A DNA stretch of 11,862 bases from Chloroflexota bacterium. GTDB lineage: Bacteria > Chloroflexota > UBA5177 > JANWHV01. Of this stretch, positions 1 through 7,275 are shown in pieces (the first letter of the stretch is position 1; every line of letters begins with the position of its first letter). The stretch spans positions 1 through 11,862 of the forward strand of contig JANWHO010000299.1 in NCBI GenBank assembly GCA_025450375.1. Reading direction: 5' to 3'. A program made the translations under genes and the position numbers. Under the pieces are notes generated by a model. That model saw nothing but the letters and a program-made list of their open reading frames with translations, was not told where the DNA came from and did not search any database.

Positions 1-682
1 GCAGGACGCGCTGCCGGTCATCTGGCTCTGGTGGGATGTTGGGCCGGCCGCTGGGATACCGCTGCTCAAGCGTGGCGCGGGCGCGCTGGAGGGCGCTGTT
101 GACCGAGGCGGTCGAGGCATCGAGCAATCCGGCGGTCTCGATAGCTGACCACCCCAGCACATCACGGAGCAACAGCACCGCCCGCTGCCGGGCCGGGAGA
201 TGCTGGATCGCGGCGATGAAGGCGAGTTGCACCGACTCATGCATCTCATAGCGTGCGTCCGGGCCCGGCGCGTCGTCGGCGATCCCTTCGAGCGCCGCGT
301 CCGGGTAGGGTTCAAGCCAGGCGATCTCGGTGGCGGGCGCTCCGTCCGGCGGCTGATCCACCGGAGGGCCGAGCGTCTCGGGCAGCACTCGGCGGGCGCC
401 CGGGCGGCGAGCAATGACGTTGAGGCAGGCGTTGGTGGCGATCCGATAGAGCCAGCCGCGGAAGGAGGCGCGTCCCTCGAAGCGATCGAGTCCGCGCCAG
501 GCGCGCAGGAACGTCTCCTGGACCAGATCCTCGGCGTCGTGGAGCGAGCCGAGCATCCGGTAGCAGTGGACCTGGAGCTCCCGGCGATACGGCTCGGTCA
601 GATCCTGGAAGGCATCCCGGTCGCCGCTCATGGCGCGCTCCTGCAGGGCGGGTCGGTACAAGCTTTCGGCGGAAAGACTCAC
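1..682 (-). CDS. ECF RNA polymerase sigma factor, SigG/SigX5-type (3' end cut by window edge)
   Basis: Sigma-70 family factor that directs RNA polymerase to a regulon. The minus strand is open from the GTG at 682 to the left edge (227 codons, no stop). Region 2 lies at about residues 48-88 ([20 protein letters not shown], then [15 protein letters not shown]). Region 4 lies at about 161-205 ([21 protein letters not shown], then [14 protein letters not shown]). The linker holds WLEPYPD at 122-128, which I know as typical of the SigG/SigX5 group; members usually carry a SnoaL-like C-terminal domain, which would lie outside the window. The start is GTG 682 or the adjacent GTG 685, both downstream of AAGGGAG; an internal ATG at 631 would cut the N-terminus. 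It begins about 46 bases after the transporter stop, so it is probably cotranscribed. No anti-sigma gene is visible, which fits a group thought to be controlled by its own C-terminal domain. Family call is firm; start is less certain. Confidence 0.9.
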   Translation of the reverse strand, partial: MSLSAESLYRPALQERAMSGDRDAFQDLTEPYRRELQVHCYRMLGSLHDAEDLVQETFLRAWRGLDRFEGRASFRGWLYRIATNACLNVIARRPGARRVLPETLGPPVDQPPDGAPATEIAWLEPYPDAALEGIADDAPGPDARYEMHESVQLAFIAAIQHLPARQRAVLLLRDVLGWSAIETAGLLDASTASVNSALQRARATLEQRYPSGRPNIPPEPDDRQRVL

Positions 683-731
683 CACGAGAGCTCCCTTCTC
701 AGTATATCCAGCGGCTCTTCTCTCTATAGTC

Positions 732-2141
732 TCAGGCTGCCGCCTCGGCTCGCGACTCGGAGGCTTCGCGCCGACTACTCGGCAGCCCCAGACCGGCGAC
801 TGCTCCCAAAAGAGACAGGACGGCGGAGACGCCGAGCGCCCGGGTGAACCCATCGCTAAACGCCCGCGGGGAGGCGTAGCTGCCCGCTCTGGCAAACACG
901 GCGACCAGGATCGCGACTCCAAACGCCCCACCGAGTTGGCGCAGCATGTTGAACGCGCCGGATGCCTTGCCAATCTCACTCCCCGCCACCGAGTTCATGA
1001 CGGAGTTCTGCGTGGCGGGCATGGACATCGAAATGCCACAGCCGGCGACGATGAGCGGCGCCACGAGCGCGGAGTAGGCGAGATCGGGCGCGGCGATCAA
1101 GGCGATCCAGGCCATCCCCACTGCTTGCAAGATGAGCCCTCCGACCATCAGTGGCCGCTCCCCGACTCGGTTGACCAGGGAGCCGGCGATCGGCGCGACG
1201 ATGAACAGCGTACCGGTCCAGGGGAGCAATCGCAGCCCGGTGTCGAGCGGCCCATAGCCCTGCGCGGTCTGCAGGAACTGCGCCATGAAGAACAGGGCCC
1301 CAAACAGAGACGCGAAGGTCAAGAAGTTTGCCGCGTTGCCCAAGGAGAAGGCGCGGGAGCGGAAGAGCCGCATCGGCAACATCGGCTCATGGGCGCGCCG
1401 CTCCCAGGCGACAAAGGCGACGGCAAGCAGGAACCCGGCCGCCAGCGCCGTGACGACCTCGAGGCTGCCCCAGCCGGCGGTGTTCCCACGCACCAGCCCC
1501 CATACGAGCCCAAGGGCCGCGCCGGTTACGAGGGCAAGCCCGCGGAAGTCGAGGGCAGAGCGCGATCCGAAGGTCTCCTGGATACGGCTGAGGACGAGCG
1601 GGATGGCGAGCAGGCCGATCGGCACGTTGAGCCAGAAGATCCACCGCCAGGCGATACCCTGAGCAATGGCGCCTCCCACCACCGGCCCGCTCAGGACGGC
1701 CAGCCCGGTCAAGCCACTGAAAAGTCCCAGCGCCTTCCCCCGCAGATCCGGCGGGAAGGCCGCGGTTAAGAGTGCCATCGAAAGCGGCATCACCAATGCC
1801 GCTCCAGCGCCCTGGATCGCACGGGCGGCAATCAGCCAATTTGCGGTGGGCGCCAGCGCACACGCCGCCGACGCCGCCACGAATAGCCCCAACCCGCCGA
1901 CGAACATACGCCGGCGTCCGAACCGATCGCCGAGCGCCGCGCCCGTCATCAACAGCACCGCGAAGCTCAGGGTGTAGGCGTTCACCGTCCACTCCAGCGT
2001 CTCGATTGAGGCGCCGAGGTCGTGACGGATCGTGCTCAAGGCGGTCGAGACCACCAGGGCGTCGAGGGCGACCATGAACGACGCCACCGAGGCGAGCGCA
2101 AGAACCCAGGCTCTTGTCGCTCTTTCACTTGATGCTTTCAA
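732..2141 (-). CDS. MFS drug-efflux transporter, DHA2 (EmrB/QacA-like) family
   Basis: Inner-membrane proton-driven exporter, probably of drugs or other hydrophobic compounds; the substrate cannot be read from sequence. The 469 residues form about 14 hydrophobic segments, as usual for DHA2. Family motifs visible: [11 protein letters not shown] at 25-35 (the LDxTVVNVAL site), GDRFGRRR at 71-78 (motif A), SGPVVGG at 151-157 (motif C) and [12 protein letters not shown] at 165-176. The C-terminus is a short charged tail. The start is TTG at 2141, preceded by AAAGGA at 2148-2153 with 6 bases of spacing; no better start lies nearby. The gene sits between an ABM-like small protein upstream (81 bases) and the ECF sigma factor downstream (about 46 bases), all in one direction, which suggests a stress-inducible export operon. 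A hairpin lies just before its ribosome binding site. Family is sure, substrate unknown. Confidence 0.93.
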   Translation of the reverse strand: MKASSERATRAWVLALASVASFMVALDALVVSTALSTIRHDLGASIETLEWTVNAYTLSFAVLLMTGAALGDRFGRRRMFVGGLGLFVAASAACALAPTANWLIAARAIQGAGAALVMPLSMALLTAAFPPDLRGKALGLFSGLTGLAVLSGPVVGGAIAQGIAWRWIFWLNVPIGLLAIPLVLSRIQETFGSRSALDFRGLALVTGAALGLVWGLVRGNTAGWGSLEVVTALAAGFLLAVAFVAWERRAHEPMLPMRLFRSRAFSLGNAANFLTFASLFGALFFMAQFLQTAQGYGPLDTGLRLLPWTGTLFIVAPIAGSLVNRVGERPLMVGGLILQAVGMAWIALIAAPDLAYSALVAPLIVAGCGISMSMPATQNSVMNSVAGSEIGKASGAFNMLRQLGGAFGVAILVAVFARAGSYASPRAFSDGFTRALGVSAVLSLLGAVAGLGLPSSRREASESRAEAAA

Positions 2142-2155
2142 GATTTTTCCTTTCT

Positions 2156-2184
2156 CCGTCCCGACGTGATTGACGCCGGGACGG
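2156..2184 (-). promoter_or_regulatory. Intercistronic hairpin before the transporter ribosome binding site
   Basis: CCGTCCCG at 2156-2163 is perfectly complementary to CGGGACGG at 2177-2184. Inside the loop, CGT (2165-2167) and ACG (2173-2175) can add three more pairs after one mismatch, leaving a 5-base loop. The structure ends two bases before the AAAGGA site of the transporter. It may stabilise or process the mRNA, or tune translation of the pump relative to the upstream small gene. There is no T-run, so a simple terminator is unlikely. Confidence 0.5.
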
Positions 2185-2222
2185 ATAGCGCGAACGGCCT
2201 CGGCAACCGAGATAACCGTCGC

Positions 2223-2531
2223 TCAGGCGCCAAAGAACGCATAGGATCCCACCTCGTGCAAGTCCGACGAGACGGGTGGTTCCTCGCACCGATCCCGAAC
2301 CTCGGCCACGAAGGCGCGGAACGCCGACAATTCAGGCAAAGGGTCGTGAGCGTCAGCTCCGTCAACCGACACGAGATGGACGAAACTCACCCCATCGTCC
2401 AGCTTGAACGTTGCGTAATGGAGTCCGGCCGGTTTCTCGCGGTGGAGTTGTTCAAACACGTTGGTGATGTAGTTCTCGTTCTCAGCCGCCCGATCGGCTT
2501 TGACCTTGTAGCGCACCAGTACCTTTTTCAT
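2223..2531 (-). CDS. Small ABM-like (dimeric alpha/beta barrel) protein, function unknown
   Basis: The 102-residue product begins MKKVLVRYKVKADRAAENEN and contains ATFKLDDGVSFVHLVSV at about 40-56 and FRAFVAEVRDRC at 71-82. The pattern strand, helix, strand-strand, helix, strand resembles the antibiotic-biosynthesis-monooxygenase / dimeric ferredoxin-like barrel fold, a family of small stand-alone enzymes or sensors. No catalytic residues can be assigned. Start chosen at ATG 2531 because GGAGGAG at 2538-2544 lies six bases upstream; the reading frame stays open 27 codons further up, but that extension has no ribosome site and looks unlike protein. It is the first gene of the presumed operon with the DHA2 transporter and the SigG-type sigma factor. 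I recall similar small proteins near such sigma factors, but this is memory, not shown here. Confidence 0.78.
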   Translation of the reverse strand: MKKVLVRYKVKADRAAENENYITNVFEQLHREKPAGLHYATFKLDDGVSFVHLVSVDGADAHDPLPELSAFRAFVAEVRDRCEEPPVSSDLHEVGSYAFFGA

Positions 2532-3039
2532 GGCTATCTCCTCCAGACGTGACCGGTCCATCGTTCCATGGGCCCGTTCCCAGTTCACCAAGGGGCTGAA
2601 ACGTCCGCCCATGTATAGAGACCGCGGATCGAGGGGAAATTCATCGGTCCGGCTGGATGTCGCGAAAACTCAGGTAAAGGTTGTTCATCTTCCTTGTACT
2701 CGGGGAGCCTTGGTATTCTGGTATACTTATTGGAAGAGAGAAGGCGTAGCCCTCCTCTCCTTGCGATGTGCGGGGCACCCTGGTATCGCGCATCGCCTGG
2801 GCGTCACTTACGTTGGATGGCGTGCAGTCCCGCACCGTGGTAGAGTGCTCGTGAACGTCACTATGAGCAAACCGGTGACCCTCGGCCACCAAGAATGATC
2901 CGAACTCAAGCAGGCGCCGATCGGCGATGGCGCCACCCGGTGAGTGACGGCCCGTATGCCTCGGAACGCGGCATACGCAGCCAGTCTCCCCATCGGTTCG
3001 CCTTGAGGCGGTACACCCGAAGCGCAAGGGAGCACTGAC
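2532..3039. other. 508-base divergent intergenic region
   Basis: No convincing gene on either strand; the open frames here lack ribosome sites and look compositionally random. It must hold the promoters of the minus-strand transporter/sigma operon and of the SPFH gene. A possible extended -10 element, TGG-TATACT, lies at 2719-2727 on the plus strand with no good -35. Closer to the SPFH gene are CGCCGATCGGCG (perfect 12-bp palindrome, 2915-2926), an 8-bp inverted repeat at 2953-2977 and CGCCT-TG-AGGCG at 2999-3010. Confidence 0.5.
2953..2977. repeat. 8-bp inverted repeat upstream of the SPFH gene
   Basis: CGTATGCC at 2953-2960 and GGCATACG at 2970-2977 are perfect inverted copies separated by 9 bases, ending 62 bases before the SPFH start codon. 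It could be a protein-binding operator (arm centres 17 bases apart) or an mRNA leader hairpin. Confidence 0.4.
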
Positions 3040-4029
3040 ATGGGAGGACTGGAAATCGGCCTCGTCGTGATTGCCGTGGCGTTCGTGAGCCTCTTGCTCC
3101 GAACCTTCCGCATCATCCCGCAGGCCCGCGTTGGCGTGATCCAGCGCCTGGGAAACTATCAGCGGTCGGCTGAAAGCGGCATGACCGTGGTCTTACCGTT
3201 CGTCGACAAAATGCTGCCTTTGCTTGACATGCGCGAGCAGGTGGTCAGCTTCGCGCCCCAACCGGTAATCACCTCCGATAACGTGACGATCAACGTCACC
3301 AGCGTGATCTACTATCAGATTCTGGATGCCAAAAGCGCTACCTACCAGGTGGCGAATCTCCTCCTGGCCATGGAGCAGATCGCGCAGACCACTCTTCGGA
3401 ATGTGATGGGAAGCCTGTCCCTTGATACCAGCCTGACCAGCCGCGATGAGGTCAACGCCCGCTTGCGGGTGATGCTGGATGAAGTGACCGAGAAATGGGG
3501 GGTGCGGATTACCAGGGTCGAGCTCAAGGACATCAGTCCGCCGAAAGACATCCAGATCGCCATGGAAAAGCAGATGCAGGCGGAACGGAACAAGCGGGCG
3601 ATCATTTTGACCGCCGAGGGTGAGGCGCAGGCGGCGGTCCTGAAGGCGGATGGGGCGCAAAAGGCGTTGATTCTCTCCAGTGAGGGGCAGCGCCAGTCCT
3701 CAATCTTGCGTGCCGAAGGCGAGGCGCAGGCCCTGCTGACCCTGCAAGAGGCGCAAGCCGAAGCGGTGCGGATGGTATTCACCGCCGTCAACGCCGCCGG
3801 CGCCACCCCGGAGGCGATGCAGTTCCAGTACATGCAAATGCTCCCCAAATTGGCCGAAAATCCCGCGAATAAAGTCATCGTGGTGCCCGCCGACATGGCC
3901 GGACTGGCCGGACTGGCCACCTCGATTTCGCAGATGCTCCCCAGTGACCAATCGGGGCAACGGACCAAGGCCCTGAGCAGCGAAGGCACTGGCGGGCGTC
4001 CGCAGCTCAAGGCAGTCGATACCGTTTAA
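3040..4029 (+). CDS. SPFH/Band 7 domain protein (paraslipin/QmcA-like)
   Basis: Membrane-anchored scaffold protein of the stomatin/prohibitin superfamily; members form large oligomers, organise membrane microdomains and influence membrane proteases. Of 329 residues, 5-21 form the single N-terminal membrane segment (LEIGLVVIAVAFVSLLL). The SPFH domain runs from about 25 (IIPQARVGVIQRLGNY) to about 185, including ITSDNVTINVTSVIYYQI at 77-94 and GVRITRVELKDISPP at 154-168. A charged, Ala/Glu-rich helix (about 170-245, with two EGEAQA repeats) is the expected oligomerisation coiled coil. The C-terminal part (255-329) is short and partly disordered. Length fits the paraslipin group. ATG 3040 follows AAGGGAG with good spacing. 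Many relatives pair with an NfeD protein; none is seen beside it. Two small unknown ORFs follow before a terminator. Confidence 0.93.
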   Translation: MGGLEIGLVVIAVAFVSLLLRTFRIIPQARVGVIQRLGNYQRSAESGMTVVLPFVDKMLPLLDMREQVVSFAPQPVITSDNVTINVTSVIYYQILDAKSATYQVANLLLAMEQIAQTTLRNVMGSLSLDTSLTSRDEVNARLRVMLDEVTEKWGVRITRVELKDISPPKDIQIAMEKQMQAERNKRAIILTAEGEAQAAVLKADGAQKALILSSEGQRQSSILRAEGEAQALLTLQEAQAEAVRMVFTAVNAAGATPEAMQFQYMQMLPKLAENPANKVIVVPADMAGLAGLATSISQMLPSDQSGQRTKALSSEGTGGRPQLKAVDTV

Positions 4030-4037
4030 CGCGCTGA

Positions 4038-4051
4038 CGTGCCATGGCACG
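4038..4051. repeat. 14-bp perfect palindrome between SPFH gene and small downstream gene
   Basis: CGTGCCATGGCACG is its own reverse complement. It begins 8 bases after the SPFH stop and ends just before the AGAGGA ribosome site of the next gene. As RNA the loop would be very tight, so a DNA-binding role or chance are both possible. Confidence 0.35.
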
Positions 4052-4065
4052 GGAAGAGGACCATT

Positions 4066-4446
4066 ATGCCCCTAGATCAGCATGTGGACGAGAGCGAGAT
4101 CCGGAACCAGGGAACAGTGGTCGGCGAGGGAGTGGCCCGTAATGGTATCGACGGCTCGTCCGCCCGGCGGGCGCATATGCGCGAGCTCACCATGGCTCGG
4201 CAAGCGGCCGAGCGTCGATTCGCCCGACCCGGTCTCTCAATGACCACCGATCGGACGGCTCGACTGGCGGCAGCGCGCGAGCGGGCGGAGGAGTTGCGGC
4301 AGGAACTGGCCAGAATTGACAACATGCATCGGGCCTGGTTACAGGACCAGGGCGTCCATGTCCCGGATCGCCTGGCCCGGCAAGGGAGATTGGCTCCCAG
4401 CGAGTTGCTTTCGGCGCCGCGGTTAGAGGTGGAAGCCGCCATCTGA
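4066..4446 (+). CDS. Small hypothetical protein with a C-terminal-half coiled coil
   Basis: I do not recognise a family. The 126-residue product is hydrophilic, with no membrane segment or signal peptide. The first 60 residues are charged and probably flexible. Residues 62-88 (DRTARLAAARERAEELRQEL, then ARIDNMHR) form a strong predicted amphipathic helix or coiled coil, followed by WLQDQGVHVPDRLARQG. ATG 4066 is chosen because AGAGGA at 4055-4060 lies five bases upstream; a GTG at 4039 is also in frame but lies inside a palindrome and lacks a ribosome site. It starts 36 bases after the SPFH stop and is probably cotranscribed, which hints at a cytoplasmic partner for the SPFH scaffold. That partnership is inference only. 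Confidence 0.6.
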   Translation: MPLDQHVDESEIRNQGTVVGEGVARNGIDGSSARRAHMRELTMARQAAERRFARPGLSMTTDRTARLAAARERAEELRQELARIDNMHRAWLQDQGVHVPDRLARQGRLAPSELLSAPRLEVEAAI

Positions 4447-4461
4447 CCTCGGCGAGACAGG

Positions 4462-4635
4462 TTGGAACTCTTCGTCTCGGCCGTCATGCGCTGGATGTCC
4501 GACGAGGAGCCTGGGGCGATGGATAGGGTAATCGCCGATCAGCTTGTCCTCCTCCGCGGCCAGATGCCTTCGGGCAAACGGAAGGCCGAGAAGGACCAGG
4601 CAAGCCGGAACCAGGCACCGGTCGAGATCGCGTAG
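4462..4635 (+). CDS. Possible small protein, 57 residues
   Basis: Reading from TTG 4462 gives LELFVSAVMRWMSDEEPGAM, DRVIADQLVLLRGQMPSGKR and a charged tail to TAG at 4633-4635. It lies in the same frame as the preceding gene, separated from it by the TGA at 4444-4446 and five codons. The early part looks like an amphipathic helix. Support comes from the strong terminator hairpin that begins on the base right after its stop codon. Weaknesses are a TTG start with only GAGACAGG before it, or ATG 4486 with no ribosome site. It may be a real third gene of the SPFH operon or the detached tail of the upstream gene. Confidence 0.35.
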   Translation: MELFVSAVMRWMSDEEPGAMDRVIADQLVLLRGQMPSGKRKAEKDQASRNQAPVEIA

Positions 4636-4670
4636 AAAGGGTCCTCTTTCCAGACGGAAGAGGACCCTTT
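4636..4670 (+). terminator. Strong hairpin terminator of the SPFH operon
   Basis: AAAGGGTCCTCTT at 4636-4648 pairs perfectly with AAGAGGACCCTTT at 4658-4670 (13 bp, 9-base loop). It starts immediately after a TAG stop codon and ends in TTT followed by CCCCTTT. The T-run is short, so termination may be partial, but position and symmetry make it the likely 3' end of the transcript. Confidence 0.78.
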
Positions 4671-4786
4671 CCCCTTTCCAGGCGACTTCGACAAGAATAC
4701 GTCGGGTGTGCTAGTCTGTGCATACGACTACCTGATCCACTGATCCTGGCGCGCTCTAGTTATTCTCTTCGTGAGGATGGTGCGAG

Positions 4787-5860
4787 ATGTTGTCAATTCC
4801 TGTGTTGCTGGCCATGACCTCACCTCTCCAGCGAGCGCGGATCCGGTTGGCTCTCACCGGGACCGCCGGCATCCAACTACTGGGCGAGGCCACGAACGGG
4901 GAGCAGGCCGCCTACCAAGCGAGAGAATGCAGACCGCGATTCCTCCTGTGTGATCCTCGCATGCTGGAGGAGCCGGAGATCGCGGTGCTCTTCGCGCTGG
5001 GAGAAGACAAAGCGCCATGCAAGGTGGTGGTCGTGGTCCCTAACGCGGTGATGCCCCCCTACAGTGGCCGAGTACCAGTAGCGGCGGTGGTCTCGGTGGA
5101 GATCAGTGGTGAGGCGCTGTTGGGCCGCCTGCGAACTATTATCGGGCTGACCGAAGGCCGCCAAGCGCCGCCGCCCATGCTGGGTATGCGGGACCGCTTC
5201 ATGGTAGCGGATGAAGAGATGCAGGGAACGCACGGATGGCAAAGTCATGTCACCACGCGCCTGTCGGACCCAACCGGCAAACTGGTGCGATCGCTTACAG
5301 TGCCCCCGGACGTGCTGACCCGACAACTGGATCGCACGCGGGTGCCGCGGCGCGACGAGGCGCTGCAGGTAGAGGTTTTCACCGTTCTCGCCGAGGTAGC
5401 GCGGCACAAGGATAGCGCGACCGGGCTCCCTGGGCTAAGTGATTTGTCCGATACCTTGCGCGAACTCCCGACCGCCAACTACCCAATTGCCGTGTTGGTG
5501 GTGGATATTGGTTTTCCCCCGACGCGGTCTCTCAATGAGGTGGAAACACAGACCACCCTTCATTCAGCCACCGGTGTGCTCCGCAGCAACGTGCGTCACC
5601 ATGATCTGGTTTTTCACCTGGAGAAGATGTCCTTCGCCGTTGTAATGCCCGGGATGACGACGGCGGTCTCGGCCCAATCACTGCGGCGTCTCCGAAAGGC
5701 CCTGGATAGTTTCCGCCAGCCCACCGCTCGCCGCCCACAGATGTTAAGGGTTTCCATGGGGATTGGTTTCTGGGAGCCCGGCATGCCGACCGCCCATCCT
5801 CTGCAAGAAGGCTGGCAAGCCATGGTGGCCGATCGGCATCCAGGCATCAACCCAGGCTGA
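4787..5860 (+). CDS. Degenerate receiver (REC-like) plus degenerate GGDEF-like protein
   Basis: A probable signalling-derived protein of 357 residues. Residues 4-120 follow the receiver fold: VLLAMTSPLQRARIRLAL, then LLGEATNGEQAAYQARECRP, then FLLCDPRML. Asp56 sits at the phosphoacceptor position, but the acidic pair is replaced (AMTS at 9-12), the switch Thr site reads VVVVVPNA (80-87) and the conserved Lys site reads VVSVEIS (101-107). After a linker, residues 209-330 follow a GGDEF domain: DSATGLPGL at 209-217 (the DxLTGLPN turn), AVLVVDI at 235-241, and DLVFHLEKMSFAVVMPG at 273-289, where the GGDEF loop itself reads EKMSF, then VSMGIGFW at 322-329. It should not make cyclic di-GMP and probably not accept phosphate normally; a binding or scaffolding role is inferred. 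ATG 4787 has GAGG ten bases upstream. It stands alone after a terminator and converges on the next gene. Confidence 0.75.
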   Translation: MLSIPVLLAMTSPLQRARIRLALTGTAGIQLLGEATNGEQAAYQARECRPRFLLCDPRMLEEPEIAVLFALGEDKAPCKVVVVVPNAVMPPYSGRVPVAAVVSVEISGEALLGRLRTIIGLTEGRQAPPPMLGMRDRFMVADEEMQGTHGWQSHVTTRLSDPTGKLVRSLTVPPDVLTRQLDRTRVPRRDEALQVEVFTVLAEVARHKDSATGLPGLSDLSDTLRELPTANYPIAVLVVDIGFPPTRSLNEVETQTTLHSATGVLRSNVRHHDLVFHLEKMSFAVVMPGMTTAVSAQSLRRLRKALDSFRQPTARRPQMLRVSMGIGFWEPGMPTAHPLQEGWQAMVADRHPGINPG

Positions 5861-5883
5861 AACTGGGGCGGATCGGCTATCCC

Positions 5884-7122
5884 CTACTCGAACTCGGGCC
5901 AGAGGCTGAGCTGGATCGGCCGCGGCTCCATCACCCGCAGAAGCTTCCGTAGGCGGGCCAGGGACCCAGCGGCCTCGGGCGGCCGCGTACCATTGAGCAG
6001 CACGAAGGGCGCCGCCCGCCCGGTCACCACTCCCAGGGACCGGAGATCGGTCATGTCGCGCAAGACGCCCAGGTGCCGGAGGTCGGCAATGCGCCGGGCG
6101 CTGACCGGCCCGATGCCCGGTACCCGTAGAAGTTCCTCGTACGAGGCGGTGTTGACTTCCACGGGCCGCTCCAGAGGGCGGGCAAGTGAGACCGCGAGCT
6201 TGGGATCGAGCCCCAGCGGTAAATGTCCGGTGGGGTCGAAGGCGGCGTCCAGCTCGTGGTCGGCAAAATCGTAGCTTCCGGACAGCCATTCCCACTGATA
6301 CAACCGCGCGCGCCGGCGCGGGTCGGGCGCGGACGCATCGGCCAGCGGCGTATCCCGGGCGGGCTGAAAGAGGCCAAAGTGGACCCGGCGCAACCCGAAA
6401 TCACGGCGCAAGGCACGGCTGCCCTCCGTCAGAGCACGGTCGCTCGCTGGAGCCTCGCCCGGAGCTGCTAGTCCAACCAGCAGTTGACTGGAGAGACCGG
6501 AGCGCACGGCGCCCTCCTGGTCCAGGGCGCGCAGGTCAGTCAACGGGCGTAGGATATCCCGCTCCCAGTCCTTCCCCGTGCCGAGGCCGTGAAGATAGCG
6601 GCCGTCCGGGGTCTCCACGTTCAGCGAAAGCCGGTCCGCCAGATGAGCCGCCTCCACGATGGCGGCCGACGCGGCGCCCGGCAGCACTTTGAGATGCACG
6701 TAGCCTTCGTAGTGGTGCCGGGTCCGGAGAATCCGGAGGGTGTCGAGCATCCGCGCCATGGCGGGATCGGGGCCGCCATCGACGGCGGAACTGAGCATCA
6801 GCCCATCGACGCGTTTTCGGCGCCACAAGTCGGCAAAGGCGCTGGCCAGTTCCTCCGGCTCCAGGACCGCCCTTGGCGTCTCGGCGCTCTTCCGCAAAGG
6901 ACAGTAGGCGCAATCATACTCACAGCGGCTGCTTTGCAGGACGCGGAGCAAGGTTCCCGTGCCGCCAGTCGGCCCCTCGCCCGCGCACAACGCCCCCCGG
7001 AGACCGGGGCCGCGGATATGTTCCCGGCCAGGCCCGGCAATCTCGTAGCGGGCCGCGCCGCCCAGAAGAGCGAGCTTTTCCTCGGTGTCCACGGTGACGA
7101 AGCTCCGGGCCTGGTGCTGCAT
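5884..7122 (-). CDS. Putative DNA modification/repair radical SAM protein with helix-hairpin-helix domain
   Basis: Radical S-adenosylmethionine enzyme of the family annotated as putative DNA modification/repair radical SAM protein; the reaction is unknown. Cys67, Cys71 and Cys74 (CEYDCAYCPLR) form the CxxxCxxC site for the 4Fe-4S cluster. The barrel continues with VDGLMLSSAVDGGPDP at 105-120, YVHLKVLPGA at 141-150 and DRLSLNVETP at 163-172. A helix-hairpin-helix DNA-binding motif lies at about 321-350 (VEVNTASYEELLRVPGIGPV, then SARRIADL). The last residues, IQLSLWPEFE, contain QLSLW, resembling the sliding-clamp peptide QLSLF and the QLPLW form of mycobacterial ImuB. Length (412) fits the family. 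The family's usual partner, a small DUF4130-type or uracil-glycosylase-like protein, is not adjacent. ATG 7122 has no clear ribosome site, so the start is tentative. It may be cotranscribed with the DedA gene 153 bases upstream. Confidence 0.88.
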   Translation of the reverse strand: MQHQARSFVTVDTEEKLALLGGAARYEIAGPGREHIRGPGLRGALCAGEGPTGGTGTLLRVLQSSRCEYDCAYCPLRKSAETPRAVLEPEELASAFADLWRRKRVDGLMLSSAVDGGPDPAMARMLDTLRILRTRHHYEGYVHLKVLPGAASAAIVEAAHLADRLSLNVETPDGRYLHGLGTGKDWERDILRPLTDLRALDQEGAVRSGLSSQLLVGLAAPGEAPASDRALTEGSRALRRDFGLRRVHFGLFQPARDTPLADASAPDPRRRARLYQWEWLSGSYDFADHELDAAFDPTGHLPLGLDPKLAVSLARPLERPVEVNTASYEELLRVPGIGPVSARRIADLRHLGVLRDMTDLRSLGVVTGRAAPFVLLNGTRPPEAAGSLARLRKLLRVMEPRPIQLSLWPEFE

Positions 7123-7275
7123 TCTATTGGCAAGGACCGCGCCATGCAGCTACCGTACCAGGGCCGATGTTCGCGGGCAAGCGGGCACCAAGTTCAGGGC
7201 GCGCTTGGCATAGGTGATCAAGGTGGTGCAGGCTTTCCCGGGAGCGCATCACAAAATCCAGGCGCGCCCCCGTGT

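Noticed and set aside
630..1769. 379-codon open frame on the plus strand
   Set aside because: Antisense to the first DHA2 transporter, with low-complexity Arg/Gly/Gln/Pro-rich translation and no ribosome site.
2694..2727. TTGTAC with TATACT as a standard promoter
   Set aside because: The spacing is 22 bases, too long for a normal -35/-10 pair; only an extended -10 reading remains possible.
2641..3027. 128-codon minus-strand frame in the long spacer
   Set aside because: No ribosome site, mixed rare codons, no protein-like pattern; the spacer is better read as regulatory.
5532..5860. Minus-strand frames over the pseudo-GGDEF gene
   Set aside because: The plus-strand frame retains recognisable GGDEF flanking motifs to its end, so the minus frames are shadows.
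7124..7275. Possible 41-codon minus-strand ORF ending just before the radical SAM start
   Set aside because: It starts at an ATG without a ribosome site and resembles nothing I know; the longer version overlaps the DedA gene in another frame.
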